Shown piece by piece: positions 43,046 to 54,685 of a stretch of 64,000 nt of DNA. How positions within the stretch are numbered: the first letter of the stretch is position 1; the number at the start of each line of letters is the position of its first letter. The stretch comes from Theionarchaea archaeon (GTDB lineage: Archaea > Methanobacteriota_B > Thermococci > Methanofastidiosales > SZ-28-30). The translations under genes were made by a program, and so were the position numbers. The stretch lies in the NCBI GenBank assembly GCA_018992685.1, contig JACVGT010000009.1, positions 1 to 64,000 on the forward strand. The letters are read 5' to 3'. A model generated the notes under the pieces. The model searched no databases, was not told the DNA's origin, and was given only the letters and a program-made list of their open reading frames with translations.

Positions 43046-44329
43046 CTACTGTGTACAGCACTCTTCAATCTCTTGCAGAAGTTCCAGTGCTTTCAGTGCC
43101 CAGTAGTTTGCAGCAATGTAGTTTCCGTCAATGAAGAATTTCTCAGCCATCTCCAAGTACTCTTGTACTTCATCCAATCTGTTGACACAGCATGTACTGT
43201 ACAAAGGGTCACTCTCAACGTTGAGGTTGTCACATGTCTTTTGCACTTCATTGATGAGGCTTTGTACTTGTGAGATTCTGTAAGCAGCCAAAGGCATAAA
43301 CGGCTTGTTAGTATCTGGATTGCGGGGAGTGAAAGAAGGTCCTTCTCCGCAGAAATCAGTGTCAAGCGTTGCACCAAAGATATCTCCATTCCCATTTCTG
43401 TAATCCGTCCAGACAACGGCATTGCAATATATTGCAGGCTTACTCTGTTCACTTCCCAGTGTACATATGGGAAACTCTGTTGACGTGGAAAGGTCATAGC
43501 CATAGATATCCCAATTCCTATTCCTGTGATCATCCCAGATAACAACATTGCCATAGATTGCAGGCCACCCCTGTCTATCTCCCATTGTACATATAGAAAA
43601 CTCTGTTGACGTGGAAAGGTCATAGCCATAGATATCCGCGTTCCCATTCCTGTAACCTTCCCAGACAACAACGTTGCCATAGATTGCAGGAATTGCCTGA
43701 ACACTTCCTAGTGTACATATAGAAAACTCTGTTGACGTGGAAAGGTCATAGCCATAGATATCCTGGTTTCCGTTCCTGTAGTCTTCCCAGACAACAACGT
43801 TGCCATAGATTGCAGGACACCGCTGGTTACTTCCTAGTGTACATATAGAGAACTCTGTTGACGTGGAAAGGTCATAGCCATAGATATCCTGGTTTCCGTT
43901 CCTGAAATCGTCCCAGACAACAACATTGCCATAGATTGCAGGCCACAACTGATTACTTCCATCTGTACATATAGAAAACTCTGTTGACGTGGAAAGGTCA
44001 TAGCCATAGATATCCTGGTTTCCGTTCCTGTAGTCTTCCCAGAAAACAACATTGCCATAGATTGCAGGCCACAACTGATTACTTCCATCTGTACATATAG
44101 AAAACTCTGTTGACGTGGAAAGGTCATAGCCATAGATATCCGCGTTCCCATTCCTGTAGTCTTCCCAGAAAACAACATTGCCATAGATTGCAAGATGCCA
44201 CTGAGTAAATCTTTCTGTACAAATAGGAACCTCTAACACAACAGAAGCACCAAAAACACCTGTCACCAATACAACCACCAGCATCACCAACACTATCATC
44301 CATTTTTTTCCCAGTCTCATTTCTAGCAT
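43046..44329 (-). CDS. Secreted TolB-like beta-propeller protein with helical C-terminal domain
   Basis: A 427-residue secreted protein: signal peptide (about residues 1-28), then seven blades of 42 residues (AIYGNVVFWEDYRNGNADIYGYDLSTSTEF is the repeat, with core NGNADIYGYDL), then a 110-residue C-terminal helical region with CC pairs. Six blades are almost identical at DNA level with exactly 126-bp spacing. Unlike the propeller at 11575-12675 it has no C-terminal anchor. The start at 44329 is chosen because a TATA (CTTTAAATGG) sits 28 nt ahead; the ATG at 44353 is inside the TATA box. It is flanked by a T-rich terminator. Confidence 0.82.
   Translation of the reverse strand: MLEMRLGKKWMIVLVMLVVVLVTGVFGASVVLEVPICTERFTQWHLAIYGNVVFWEDYRNGNADIYGYDLSTSTEFSICTDGSNQLWPAIYGNVVFWEDYRNGNQDIYGYDLSTSTEFSICTDGSNQLWPAIYGNVVVWDDFRNGNQDIYGYDLSTSTEFSICTLGSNQRCPAIYGNVVVWEDYRNGNQDIYGYDLSTSTEFSICTLGSVQAIPAIYGNVVVWEGYRNGNADIYGYDLSTSTEFSICTMGDRQGWPAIYGNVVIWDDHRNRNWDIYGYDLSTSTEFPICTLGSEQSKPAIYCNAVVWTDYRNGNGDIFGATLDTDFCGEGPSFTPRNPDTNKPFMPLAAYRISQVQSLINEVQKTCDNLNVESDPLYSTCCVNRLDEVQEYLEMAEKFFIDGNYIAANYWALKALELLQEIEECCTQ
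43480..44180 (-). repeat. Six near-identical 126-bp coding repeats
   Basis: GTCATAGCCATAGATATCC recurs at 43493, 43619, 43745, 43871, 43997 and 44123, every 126 bp, in frame with the 42-residue blades. A seventh, diverged copy lies toward 43367. Copies differ at only a few bases, so they are homogenised by recent duplication or gene conversion. Confidence 0.9.
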
Positions 44330-44654
44330 GTACAGGAAAAGATAATTGACCATTTAAAGCTTTATTTTATTAACTACGTTAGTCATTAATGTTATTCACC
44401 AACAGGATTGTCTATCCAGTTCTGGATTTGAAGATTCAACCTTCCAAGAAGTCCCTTCATCTTCCCCTCTATACGTATATCACGGATCTGATTAAGAAGG
44501 CTTGTGTAACTCATGGTTACAAGATTGGAGGTTGAGTGTGCATTTTCTCCTCTTTCTTGTATTGTAGTTTCCGCAATAATTATGCAATAATGTTATACAT
44601 GTCGATCTCCTGGTGTACTCGTAATGTATATAAGCTCTGCTTCGAGGCTGGATT
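44330..44654. other. Intergenic stretch between divergent genes
   Basis: About 325 bp. It holds the propeller promoter near 44358 and the TATA of the next gene (ATGTATATAAGC, about 44625). A minus-strand 40-codon frame (44392-44514) has a plausible composition but no ribosome site or TATA at the right distance, so it is not called. Confidence 0.4.
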
Positions 44655-45971
44655 ATGAACCTCGTTATCATTGGGTTGGGCACTGCAGGATATGCTGCAG
44701 CCATGGAAGCTGCAAAACGTGGTGCTCACCTGACTGTTATTGAGAAACGGGATTTTGAAACTTTCTCTCCTTGCGGGCTTCCCTATGTCGTTGATGGATC
44801 TATTCCGTCTTTCGAAGATCTCAAACACTCTATCAGGTTACGAAATACAGAGAAATTACTCTCTCACAGTGTAGAATCTATTGACATCCAGAAGAAGACA
44901 GTTAGAACACGAGATTGCAAGAAAGGAGATTACAAGACCGTTCCCTACGACAAGCTGATCATTGCTACAGGCGCCATCCCCGTGATACCCCCCATCAAAG
45001 GAGCGAGAGAACTCCTTGGGAAGGGAACCTTTGTTGTTTCCGGGATCGGGGATACAAGCGAGCTCAAAAAGAAGGCAGAAGTTTCCAAATCATGTGTTGT
45101 TATCGGAGCAGGAGCCATTGGGCTGGAAACTGCCTGCACGCTCCACAATAAAGGATTACAGGTGACTGTGGTGGAAATGCTGCCTCAGGTGTTTCCCCAG
45201 GCCATTGATGAAGACATGGCTCTCGATGTGAAGAACCACCTGGAGGACAGTGGAATTCCCGTGGTTGTGAATGCCCGGGTAGAATCTGTCACGCAGGATG
45301 GGGGCGTGGTGGTTACTGCTGACAGGGAGTATACTGCTGATTTTGCCATGATTGCTGCAGGAGTGAGAGCAAACTTCGCTCTGGCAGAGAAAGCAGGAAT
45401 AACGATTGGGAAGTGGGGGATCAAGGTCAATCCGAAAATGGAAACCTCTGCTCAAGATGTGTATGCATGTGGAGACTGCATAGAGACGTATTCCTATGTC
45501 AACGGTGAGCCCTGGATGATGCAGCTGGCTACATCTGCCCTGCAGATGGGACAGGTTGCTGCAACAAACGTCATGGGAGGGAATGCTTCCTACCAGGGAT
45601 GTCTCAATACCTTTGCTTCAGAATTGGGTGGAAAGGAAATTGCATCCTGTGGATTCACTGAGAATCAGGCGGCAAGATTCGGATATGATGTGGCCGTGGG
45701 AGAAGGAGCAGGAAGAGTGACTGCAGACTACTACCCGGGAGAAGAGACGGTCAAGGTCAAACTCATCGTGGACAAGAAAGATCACCGTCTCCTGGGAGGG
45801 CAGGCGTTTGGTGTGGGCGCATTCTGGAGGGTGAATGTGATTTCTCTTGCCGTGAAAGCACATATGACAGTGGATGAGTTCTCCACAATGGAACTTGCCT
45901 ACACGCCGCCATTGTCAACGTCACACGATGTACTGCTGAAAGCCTGTGATTTTGTGTTGAGGCGACTGTGA
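44655..45971 (+). CDS. CoA-disulfide reductase / NADH oxidase-like FAD oxidoreductase
   Basis: A 438-residue pyridine-nucleotide disulfide oxidoreductase: FAD fold (GLGTAGYAAAMEAAKRG), the CoADR active-site motif FSPCGLPY (residue 43 is the single redox cysteine), the NAD fold (VVIGAGAIGLETAC) and the C-terminal dimerisation domain. CoADR/NSR-type enzymes reduce CoA disulfide or act in sulfur reduction in archaea. TATA (ATGTATATAAG) is 26 nt upstream. It is monocistronic; the sulfur-transfer genes are 16 kb away. Confidence 0.93.
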   Translation: MNLVIIGLGTAGYAAAMEAAKRGAHLTVIEKRDFETFSPCGLPYVVDGSIPSFEDLKHSIRLRNTEKLLSHSVESIDIQKKTVRTRDCKKGDYKTVPYDKLIIATGAIPVIPPIKGARELLGKGTFVVSGIGDTSELKKKAEVSKSCVVIGAGAIGLETACTLHNKGLQVTVVEMLPQVFPQAIDEDMALDVKNHLEDSGIPVVVNARVESVTQDGGVVVTADREYTADFAMIAAGVRANFALAEKAGITIGKWGIKVNPKMETSAQDVYACGDCIETYSYVNGEPWMMQLATSALQMGQVAATNVMGGNASYQGCLNTFASELGGKEIASCGFTENQAARFGYDVAVGEGAGRVTADYYPGEETVKVKLIVDKKDHRLLGGQAFGVGAFWRVNVISLAVKAHMTVDEFSTMELAYTPPLSTSHDVLLKACDFVLRRL

Positions 45972-46047
45972 CAAGAACGCTGTCAGAGGGACGAATTCTT
46001 TGATCCTGAATATCAGGGTGACTGAAGAGCTTCCAAGACCGAAAAGG

Positions 46048-46743
46048 CTATCTTGGATATCCCACAGGCATCACATACAGTGGAGTCAGCTCTTCAGGTA
46101 TGCTAAGAACCTGCTGAACATCCTGATCTATGAAAGCTCCTACTGCCACTGTCCCCAGGGCCAACCCTTCTGCTTGCAGATAGATATTCTCACCCACGTG
46201 ACCTGCTTCCATGTGTACGTAACGTATACCACGTTCTCCATATCTTGCAGTAGTCTTCTCATATTTCGCGACAATGACAATACTGACAGGAGCGTCCTCA
46301 ATGAACAACTGGGTTAAACAGGCAACAGCCAGCCTGTCTCGGTAGTCTCCTTCTTTTATCAGTCGCAGCACATTCGATGTAGGGACATATTCATAAATGC
46401 CAGCACCTAGTCCCTCAACCCCTGGATCGCCCACTACGACATATAGTGTCAGAGGGTACGTAGCTCCGGCAGAAGGTGCACTTCTCTTGAATCCTTCCGT
46501 AATTCCCTGGCCCGCCCAGAGGAGCTGAGAAATCTGGTCTAAAGTCAGAGGAGTATCTTGAAAGTCACGGACAGACCTTCTTTTCTTGAGGGCTTCCTCC
46601 ACAGACATGTCACCTGTAACATGGGGAGCTGGGAGAACGATCTCAGATTGCTTTTCAACCACAGTCAAAGGGACGTTCTGATTCAAGCACAAACTGGAAC
46701 TCAGGATAAGACTCAACACAAGCAGCATTCTCAATGGTACCAT
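46048..46743 (-). CDS. Exported SagB-like nitroreductase
   Basis: A 231-residue flavin (FMN) nitroreductase-fold protein with an N-terminal export signal ending near a cysteine (LLVLSLILSSSLC), so a possible lipoprotein. It shows KKRRSVRDFQ (about residue 54), the SAPSAGATYPLTLYVV loop and LGTVAVGAF, as in SagB-type oxidases of thiazole/oxazole peptides. An exported nitroreductase is unusual. No cyclodehydratase or precursor peptide is nearby, so the role is open. The start at 46743 fits a TATA (GTATTTATGG) 30 nt upstream. Confidence 0.82.
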   Translation of the reverse strand: MVPLRMLLVLSLILSSSLCLNQNVPLTVVEKQSEIVLPAPHVTGDMSVEEALKKRRSVRDFQDTPLTLDQISQLLWAGQGITEGFKRSAPSAGATYPLTLYVVVGDPGVEGLGAGIYEYVPTSNVLRLIKEGDYRDRLAVACLTQLFIEDAPVSIVIVAKYEKTTARYGERGIRYVHMEAGHVGENIYLQAEGLALGTVAVGAFIDQDVQQVLSIPEELTPLYVMPVGYPR

Positions 46744-46883
46744 AATCTCTGTTCGTTGGAGATCCATAAATACATTGGCTGTCTCGTGTCTTGCCCTTTC
46801 GCCAACAAAGTTGAATCCCTCGAATGATCACCCACGTGATCCAGAGAAAGAATGCGAAAAGAATTCCAGGAAAGAACGTGATT

Positions 46884-47597
46884 TCATGCTTTCTTGATCT
46901 GGATAATTTCCACCTTGAACTCAAATATGGCGGGATTGAGATCCAGCACAACCTCAGTGTCGGTCACTTCCATGACTACTGCATATTGCCCCTGGTAGGC
47001 AACAACATTCCCTACGCGGGCTTCTGCACTCTCTTCGAACTCTTCGCGCAGAACTGTTACCTCGGTTGGAATGACTGAGAACCGATGATTGAAATCCAGC
47101 CAGACGAACTCTTCTGTGAGTTGATATACTGTGAATCGGCGATTTCCCCACTGATATGTCTCGTTAAGCTCAGGCTCTATTCCACTATTTGTCTCGAATT
47201 CTTCCCTGTTCATTTTGACAACGTTCTCCTCCTTCCAGTATCCATACGCTTCCAAAGGATACAACCGCAGGATTTGCTCCTCTCCCACCTTCATTCCCAG
47301 GAGGGCTCTTTCCACAGCAGGAGGAGCTACTGCAGCCTCTCCGGGATTCCCTCCAATGACAATGGTTAGAGGCTCATAGGTTCTTTCTGTGTCGTAGATG
47401 TTGGCCTTCTGGGCTATTTGATCATTGGATGTATCTATGATCGTCCCGTTGACGCTGAGGACATAATCTATAACCACCGTGTCGCCCGGACCTATTGTTG
47501 ATTCCTCACTGAGAAGTGATGCTGAAATGACCAGAGCGATACCCACGATCCATAGTGCTTTTTTCATTTTAGTATCGATAAGCCTTGTAATTTCCAT
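46884..47597 (-). CDS. Exported FKBP-type peptidyl-prolyl isomerase
   Basis: A 237-residue FKBP/SlyD-like isomerase with a signal or anchor sequence (MKKALWIVGIALVISASLL within the first 30 residues). The PPIase domain begins at GPGDTVVIDYVLSVNGTIIDTS, with ALLGMKVGEEQILRLYPLEAYGYW as the FKBP core and a typical insert. It assists folding outside the membrane. The start at 47597 sits 25 nt after TATA (CTTTATAAATTT). The nearby exported nitroreductase and propellers are candidate clients. Confidence 0.88.
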   Translation of the reverse strand: MEITRLIDTKMKKALWIVGIALVISASLLSEESTIGPGDTVVIDYVLSVNGTIIDTSNDQIAQKANIYDTERTYEPLTIVIGGNPGEAAVAPPAVERALLGMKVGEEQILRLYPLEAYGYWKEENVVKMNREEFETNSGIEPELNETYQWGNRRFTVYQLTEEFVWLDFNHRFSVIPTEVTVLREEFEESAEARVGNVVAYQGQYAVVMEVTDTEVVLDLNPAIFEFKVEIIQIKKA

Positions 47598-50118
<2,521 letters not shown>

Positions 50119-50126
50119 GTGACACT

Positions 50127-50429
50127 ATGGCAAAAATTGCAGCCTCCCGAATTCGGGATCGGATGGTGGTCACCAGCCAGGGTCACGAATTGGGGCTCCT
50201 GTTTGATGTGGTGGCCGATGAGAAGACAGGTAAGCTGGTGGCTTTGGTGGTGGAGCCCACCACGGAGGAGATGAGAGAGATGCTCCTGACAGACCGTGAG
50301 GGGCTTGTATTGATACCTTTTACCGCCCTGCGGGCCATAAGAGATTTCATTGTGGTGGATGCCCGTCGGGTGCCCAGGAAGATAAAGAAGGTTGGCATGT
50401 TTGCCAGAGGGAAAGAACCCACAATCTGA
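50127..50429 (+). CDS. PRC-barrel domain protein
   Basis: A 100-residue single PRC-barrel protein (ASRIRDRMVVTSQGHELGLLFDVVAD near the start, then a second repeat LVLIPFTALRAIRDFIVVDA). Small archaeal PRC-barrel proteins (CdpB) bind SepF in FtsZ-based division; that role here is inference from family. It is 8 bp after CDC48 and transcribed with it, linking a possible division adaptor to the unfoldase. Confidence 0.85.
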   Translation: MAKIAASRIRDRMVVTSQGHELGLLFDVVADEKTGKLVALVVEPTTEEMREMLLTDREGLVLIPFTALRAIRDFIVVDARRVPRKIKKVGMFARGKEPTI

Positions 50430-50639
50430 GAATCAGCATCATGCCCGGTCTTGATTTATTCCTGAGCAGAATGGGGCCAGGAACCCCCCAGAAATTATTA
50501 ACGAGAACTCTACTATTCTAAATCTGTTATATCTACGAAATGAGAGATCAATTCTTCCTGAATATGGATTTCTACTGCAATTCTGAACTTCTGGAGCTCT
50601 CCCTGATGTAGTTCTCCTCTAGACAACTGGTTCTCCCTG

Positions 50640-53126
50640 TCACAGTCTGAAGGTCAGCATAGACTTGACGTATCCATCTTCCTTCCCTGTCACTCCATCA
50701 ATGATCTCGTACCTGTTCTCATAGGAAACCAGGAAATATGGGTAATAGAGGAGCCCTGTGTCCCACACTGAAGACCTCTCCCAGACCTCTGCTGCTTTTT
50801 TTGCCTCTTTCTCAGTAATGGTGGGGAGAATCATGGATTCCTTGTCCAGGTACTCTTCATCTGTCTGGAAGTACCTTTTGATTTTCTTTCTGGGATCATC
50901 AATAATATTGTGCTGTATTCTGGACTGAAAAATCTCATAGTTCTTATTCCCCAACTTCTTGTGCTTCTTAATCTCTACCAGTCCCTTCTGGATGAGAGAA
51001 CCCATTATTCTCTTCACTTTTCTCTTATCAAAGTGCGTAGCCTTCATGAGATCAGTCTGTGCTGCTGATCCTTTTTTCATGAGGGCTATCATCACTGTTC
51101 TCTGGTCGGGAGACAAATCCATGAGGTCTCGCACTCCTCGCGTTCTCCGCCCTTTTCCAATCATCACTTCACCTGTGATACCGTCCACAAAACAAGACAG
51201 ATTCTGGTATTTTCCTTTTGGTGGATAATAATCGAAGAAAACCTGGTAAACGGGGTAGTAGATTTTGAAAATACCATGGATCGTGTCATTCTTGAACAGC
51301 ATTCTGCGGGCCCCTTTTATGGCAATATCCTCAATGCGGTCGTCTACCGCCGAGAGAACGACTTTCGCTTTCTTGAGGTTGAGGTCTCTCACAGAATCAG
51401 GAATTTCAAAGGCTCCTGGAGACGTAATAGCAGGGGACCGGGGAGCAGATTCTGATCTCACAGGCGGAGTTACCTCTAAATTTACCACATCAAAAAGGGA
51501 AGGCCGATCTCCAGACGTCCCAAGGGGACGTTCTTTGCCACTCGATGTGAGTTCTTCCTCCTCTCCTGGTGTAATCTCTCCGGGTTCTTCCAATTGTGTC
51601 TCGATCAACCCCTCTTCTGCCAGTTCGTCCAGGAGTTCTGATAATGAAAGGTGTAGCTTGTATTCCTGATTGATACTCTTAATGAGTCGTTCCAAACTGT
51701 CTGTGGTTTCTTTTCCCCATTTTTCCCGTATCAACTGTTTCACATTCATACGCATTTCATCCGGATCAATATCCAGCATGGGCTGTCTTTCCCTTCCTTC
51801 ATGCTGAGAGATACGAGGTCTAATACTGGCCAGAAAGCAGCGAGAGGTTTCTTCCTGCTTGTCTCCTACAATCGCCATTCCTATGGGCAGATTCTTGATG
51901 AAATGGTCTTCCTGGAATCTTTCTGGAACTTCCGAGGGCATCCTCCGCAGTACGGCCTTAATGTCATCTTCATACACCAGCTTATGGCAGGCCACCATGT
52001 CTACCTGCGAAAGAATTCTGGAGTCAATGGCTGAGGGTTGCTGGGTGGCCAGCACAATAGAGCATCCCGGCTGTCTCCCCTGTCTCACATATTCAATCAA
52101 TGCATCGGTAGCTGCTGTTTTCCTTCCTGACCCGGGGACCAGAATGTGGGCCTCGTCTATCATCAGCCAGGTAACAGGGATGCTCTCTAGTAGCCCTGCG
52201 AACCCTGCAGCTTCCTTCCTGCTGAGTCTCTTTCGGGTATTCAGGATATTCCTCCCAAGAATACCCACCACCAGGGCCCGGACATTATCCTGCAGGAAAC
52301 TGACATCAATAACAGAGATATGTCCTCGTCTCGACAGGTCTCGGAGCTGAGTTCCCTCTTTGTCAAAAATCCCCCATTCTACAGCCCCTTTCAGTCTCGC
52401 AATTGAGGCCCTCCGGGTGGAGTTCTTGAACCCATGGTTCCGAGATTGAATCCCTTCTTCACATTCGATGCAGGCAATCATGTCCGAAATACCGTATGAA
52501 TCCTGCAGCCCTCGTATCGCTTTCCCTTCTCCTGTCGTGTACCCGTCCCTGACCTTCTCGAGTACTCTATCAATCAGAAGCCCCATGGTGTCGAACCGGT
52601 CAAACCCGAACGTCAGACACCAGTCGTCTGCTGTCAGTTCTGCAGGTCTGATTGTAAAAATTTTGTCCCAGGTTGCTTTGGGTGCGTCCTTGGCATATCC
52701 AGCAGGGATGAAAACCTGCACACTCTTGATCCCTTTGGGGCTTAGACTCCATTCCCCAAGCAATGCCTGTTCTCTGTCCACGGTGTTGGGACTCTTCATG
52801 CTCCAGAAAATCCCCATGGGATCAATGACAATAACACCGACTGCATCATTTGTAAGGGCCAGCTCTTCTGCAATGACCCCCAGCGTGTAGGACTTCCCCG
52901 ACCCACGCATTCCACAAATGAAGATGGCATGGGGTGAAATACTGTCCAAGAGCACTCTCTTCCCATAGAATCCTGCAGAATCAGAACGTTCCTCTGCCAC
53001 TATGCCAATATCCATGGCTGCTTTTGTCTTGTATTCTTCATATACACTTTTCTTTCTGCCCACAAAAATACTGGTTGCGTCCTGCAGTGCTCTGAACTCT
53101 TCATCCACGACCATTCCATTCTGCAT
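50640..53126 (-). CDS. HerA/FtsK-like ATPase (DUF87) with C-terminal winged helix
   Basis: An 828-residue hexameric-type ATPase. The Walker A-like segment is ICGMRGSGKSYTLG (about residues 72-85), Walker B VIVIDPMGIFW and LMIDEAHILVPG, with the sensor VLATQQPSA. The N-terminus looks like a short HAS-barrel substitute; the C-terminus has an unknown domain of about 130 residues and a winged helix (AAQTDLMKATHFDKRKVKRIMGSLIQKG, core KRKVKRIMGSLIQKGLVEI). HerA partners NurA in end resection, yet no nurA is nearby, so it may work elsewhere. The start at 53126 is 25 nt after TATA (ATTTATATTG). Confidence 0.88.
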   Translation of the reverse strand: MQNGMVVDEEFRALQDATSIFVGRKKSVYEEYKTKAAMDIGIVAEERSDSAGFYGKRVLLDSISPHAIFICGMRGSGKSYTLGVIAEELALTNDAVGVIVIDPMGIFWSMKSPNTVDREQALLGEWSLSPKGIKSVQVFIPAGYAKDAPKATWDKIFTIRPAELTADDWCLTFGFDRFDTMGLLIDRVLEKVRDGYTTGEGKAIRGLQDSYGISDMIACIECEEGIQSRNHGFKNSTRRASIARLKGAVEWGIFDKEGTQLRDLSRRGHISVIDVSFLQDNVRALVVGILGRNILNTRKRLSRKEAAGFAGLLESIPVTWLMIDEAHILVPGSGRKTAATDALIEYVRQGRQPGCSIVLATQQPSAIDSRILSQVDMVACHKLVYEDDIKAVLRRMPSEVPERFQEDHFIKNLPIGMAIVGDKQEETSRCFLASIRPRISQHEGRERQPMLDIDPDEMRMNVKQLIREKWGKETTDSLERLIKSINQEYKLHLSLSELLDELAEEGLIETQLEEPGEITPGEEEELTSSGKERPLGTSGDRPSLFDVVNLEVTPPVRSESAPRSPAITSPGAFEIPDSVRDLNLKKAKVVLSAVDDRIEDIAIKGARRMLFKNDTIHGIFKIYYPVYQVFFDYYPPKGKYQNLSCFVDGITGEVMIGKGRRTRGVRDLMDLSPDQRTVMIALMKKGSAAQTDLMKATHFDKRKVKRIMGSLIQKGLVEIKKHKKLGNKNYEIFQSRIQHNIIDDPRKKIKRYFQTDEEYLDKESMILPTITEKEAKKAAEVWERSSVWDTGLLYYPYFLVSYENRYEIIDGVTGKEDGYVKSMLTFRL

Positions 53127-53292
53127 ATCCTTAATGTTAATCAACAATATAAATAGTTTTCGGTAAGCAATAAGATCCAACCAAAAAAATCACGAGTAGA
53201 ACGGGCTTCCAGCATGAAACCCTAGGAATTCTCACAATCTCTCCGAAAGATTTAAATGATAGAATGTACAAAGAAAGAGAGAGGTGAAAGAT

Positions 53293-53478
53293 GTGAAATC
53301 GAGAAAGATGGCTGTGCTCTTCCTTCTGGCCGTCATCGTTGTGGCGGGAGTTTTGCCTGTATTGACTGAGACCACTGATTCTTTTGAACAGATCGTTACA
53401 TCAATACAGGACATAATCTCGCCCATCAGAGGAGATGGCGGAGGAGGAGGATGGCCCAACAGTGGCGAAGAAGGCTAG
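53293..53478 (+). CDS. Small secreted Gly-rich peptide
   Basis: A 61-residue pre-peptide: signal sequence (VLFLLAVIVVAGVLPVL) then about 36 mature residues ending in GDGGGGGWPNSGEEG. A GTG start at 53293 fits GAGGTG at 53281-53286, and a TATA-like GATTTAAATG (53249-53258) lies upstream. It stops on the same 4 bp as the convergent HTH gene. It could be a peptide signal or bacteriocin-like product, or an accessory subunit; nothing here proves which. Confidence 0.55.
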   Translation: MKSRKMAVLFLLAVIVVAGVLPVLTETTDSFEQIVTSIQDIISPIRGDGGGGGWPNSGEEG

Positions 53479-54410
53479 TACCTTTCCGTGTGGTACATGA
53501 CAACAATCCCTTTGTAGAAATCTGAGAGAATGGATCTTTCTTTCAGGGCATATATTGCCTTGGAGAGAGAGATTATCAATGGATCAGTGCGAATATAGAT
53601 CCATGCCACAAGATAGCTTCCCACTTTGAAAAACATTGGCGTCGTTGGAAGCAGGCTGAACAACTCTATGAGAGCCTTTTCATAGTCGGTCTTAAACAGG
53701 AATACGTATGTGGTATAATTGGCGTACCCTTCTGGATAAAACCAGGTGTGCGTGGTGGCGAATCGGTCGACAGTGTCCAGCCATTCGTAAAACTTGCGGA
53801 AGCTTACATCTTGTTCCCTTACAAGCGGTGCGATTTTGCGCCTGATGTCTCCTCCAAAGTCAAGAAAGAATTCCCATTCTTGGTGATCCCAGGGAATGTC
53901 CACAGGATTCGAGACCCATGTGGATTTTTTCCAGGAATCACTTTTTTCTATTTCTTCCAGCAATCGATCTGCACACTCGTTCCATTCCAGAGACGTGGGC
54001 TTGGGAGTAAAGAATTCCCCTCGTTCTCCCGAGATGACGATCTTCTTGAATCCGGGACAATCATCAAACTCCATTCCCGGGTCTCCTGCAGCAACTATCG
54101 GGAAGTCTCCGAAGACAACGGCCGAGTAGCTGAGTCTCCTGTTTTGTCTGAGTCGCTCGAATGCTTTGAAAGGGTCATCAAAATCCAGTACATAGTATAT
54201 CCTAGGGCTTTTCTTCACAGGTTTCAGTCTGAGACCAGGCCCCACCATGATCTGCTGATCCAGCATCTCCTGTAAGGCTTTTGACACAGACTTTCTGTAA
54301 ATACCCAGAGATTTTGAGATTTCGTATATCTGTGCCCGCGGATTGTCGTATATTTGACAAAATATCTGGTAGAACCTTTTCTTTTTTTCCACATCGGAGA
54401 GAGAGGGCAT
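53475..54410 (-). CDS. HTH transcriptional regulator with two ligand-type domains
   Basis: A 311-residue protein. A winged helix (residues 15-60, AQIYEISKSLGIYRKSVSKALQEM) is followed by two regions resembling a duplicated Lrp-like or TrmB-like effector domain (AVVFGDFPIVAAGDPG; TYVFLFKTDYEKALIELFSLLPTTPMFFKVGSYLVAWIYI, core TTPMFFKVGSYLVAWIYI). The family is one of archaeal regulators with no defined ligand. The ATG at 54410 lies 25 nt after TATA (GTATTTAACTG). The adjacent secreted peptide gene is a candidate target. Confidence 0.72.
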   Translation of the reverse strand: MPSLSDVEKKKRFYQIFCQIYDNPRAQIYEISKSLGIYRKSVSKALQEMLDQQIMVGPGLRLKPVKKSPRIYYVLDFDDPFKAFERLRQNRRLSYSAVVFGDFPIVAAGDPGMEFDDCPGFKKIVISGERGEFFTPKPTSLEWNECADRLLEEIEKSDSWKKSTWVSNPVDIPWDHQEWEFFLDFGGDIRRKIAPLVREQDVSFRKFYEWLDTVDRFATTHTWFYPEGYANYTTYVFLFKTDYEKALIELFSLLPTTPMFFKVGSYLVAWIYIRTDPLIISLSKAIYALKERSILSDFYKGIVVMYHTERY

Positions 54411-54520
54411 CTTAAAACACCCAACAGTTAAATACCATTCCAGCAAATTTGGTAATGTGCCGGAAGCTTATCTTGTAAGAATCTAAGCACAAATTTAAAA
54501 GTCTTTCGGCCGATCTTTCA

Positions 54521-54575
54521 CCCCCCCCTAATCGGGATCGGTGTTTCGAGCACCGATCCCTCCCTGTTCTTTTGT
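54521..54575 (+). ncRNA. Putative small RNA: C-run plus strong hairpin
   Basis: A TATA-like AAATTTAAAA (54491-54500) predicts a start near 54521, where CCCCCCCC begins. At 54534-54560 a perfect 10-bp stem (GGGATCGGTG/CACCGATCCC) closes a TTTCGAG loop. A weak T-rich stretch follows near 54566. No coding frame is present. It lies between two minus-strand genes and matches no known RNA class. Confidence 0.4.
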
Positions 54576-54685
54576 GTTATTGAGGTTCTGTGAGAGTGTT
54601 ATAGGCAACCATGAACTAGATTATTCCAGGAGCTGCTGCTGAGCGCATTCTATGTCTCAGCTGTTTGCTGTCTCTATTTTGAGAT

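Noticed and set aside
12190-44180. CRISPR-like arrays at the 126-bp repeats
   Set aside because: The repeats are contiguous, in frame and code for propeller blades; there are no spacers or cas genes.
44392-44514. 40-codon minus-strand frame (MSYTSLLNQIRDIRIEG...)
   Set aside because: Composition is plausible, but no ribosome site or TATA at the correct distance, and the well-placed SD leads into a different frame with an early stop.
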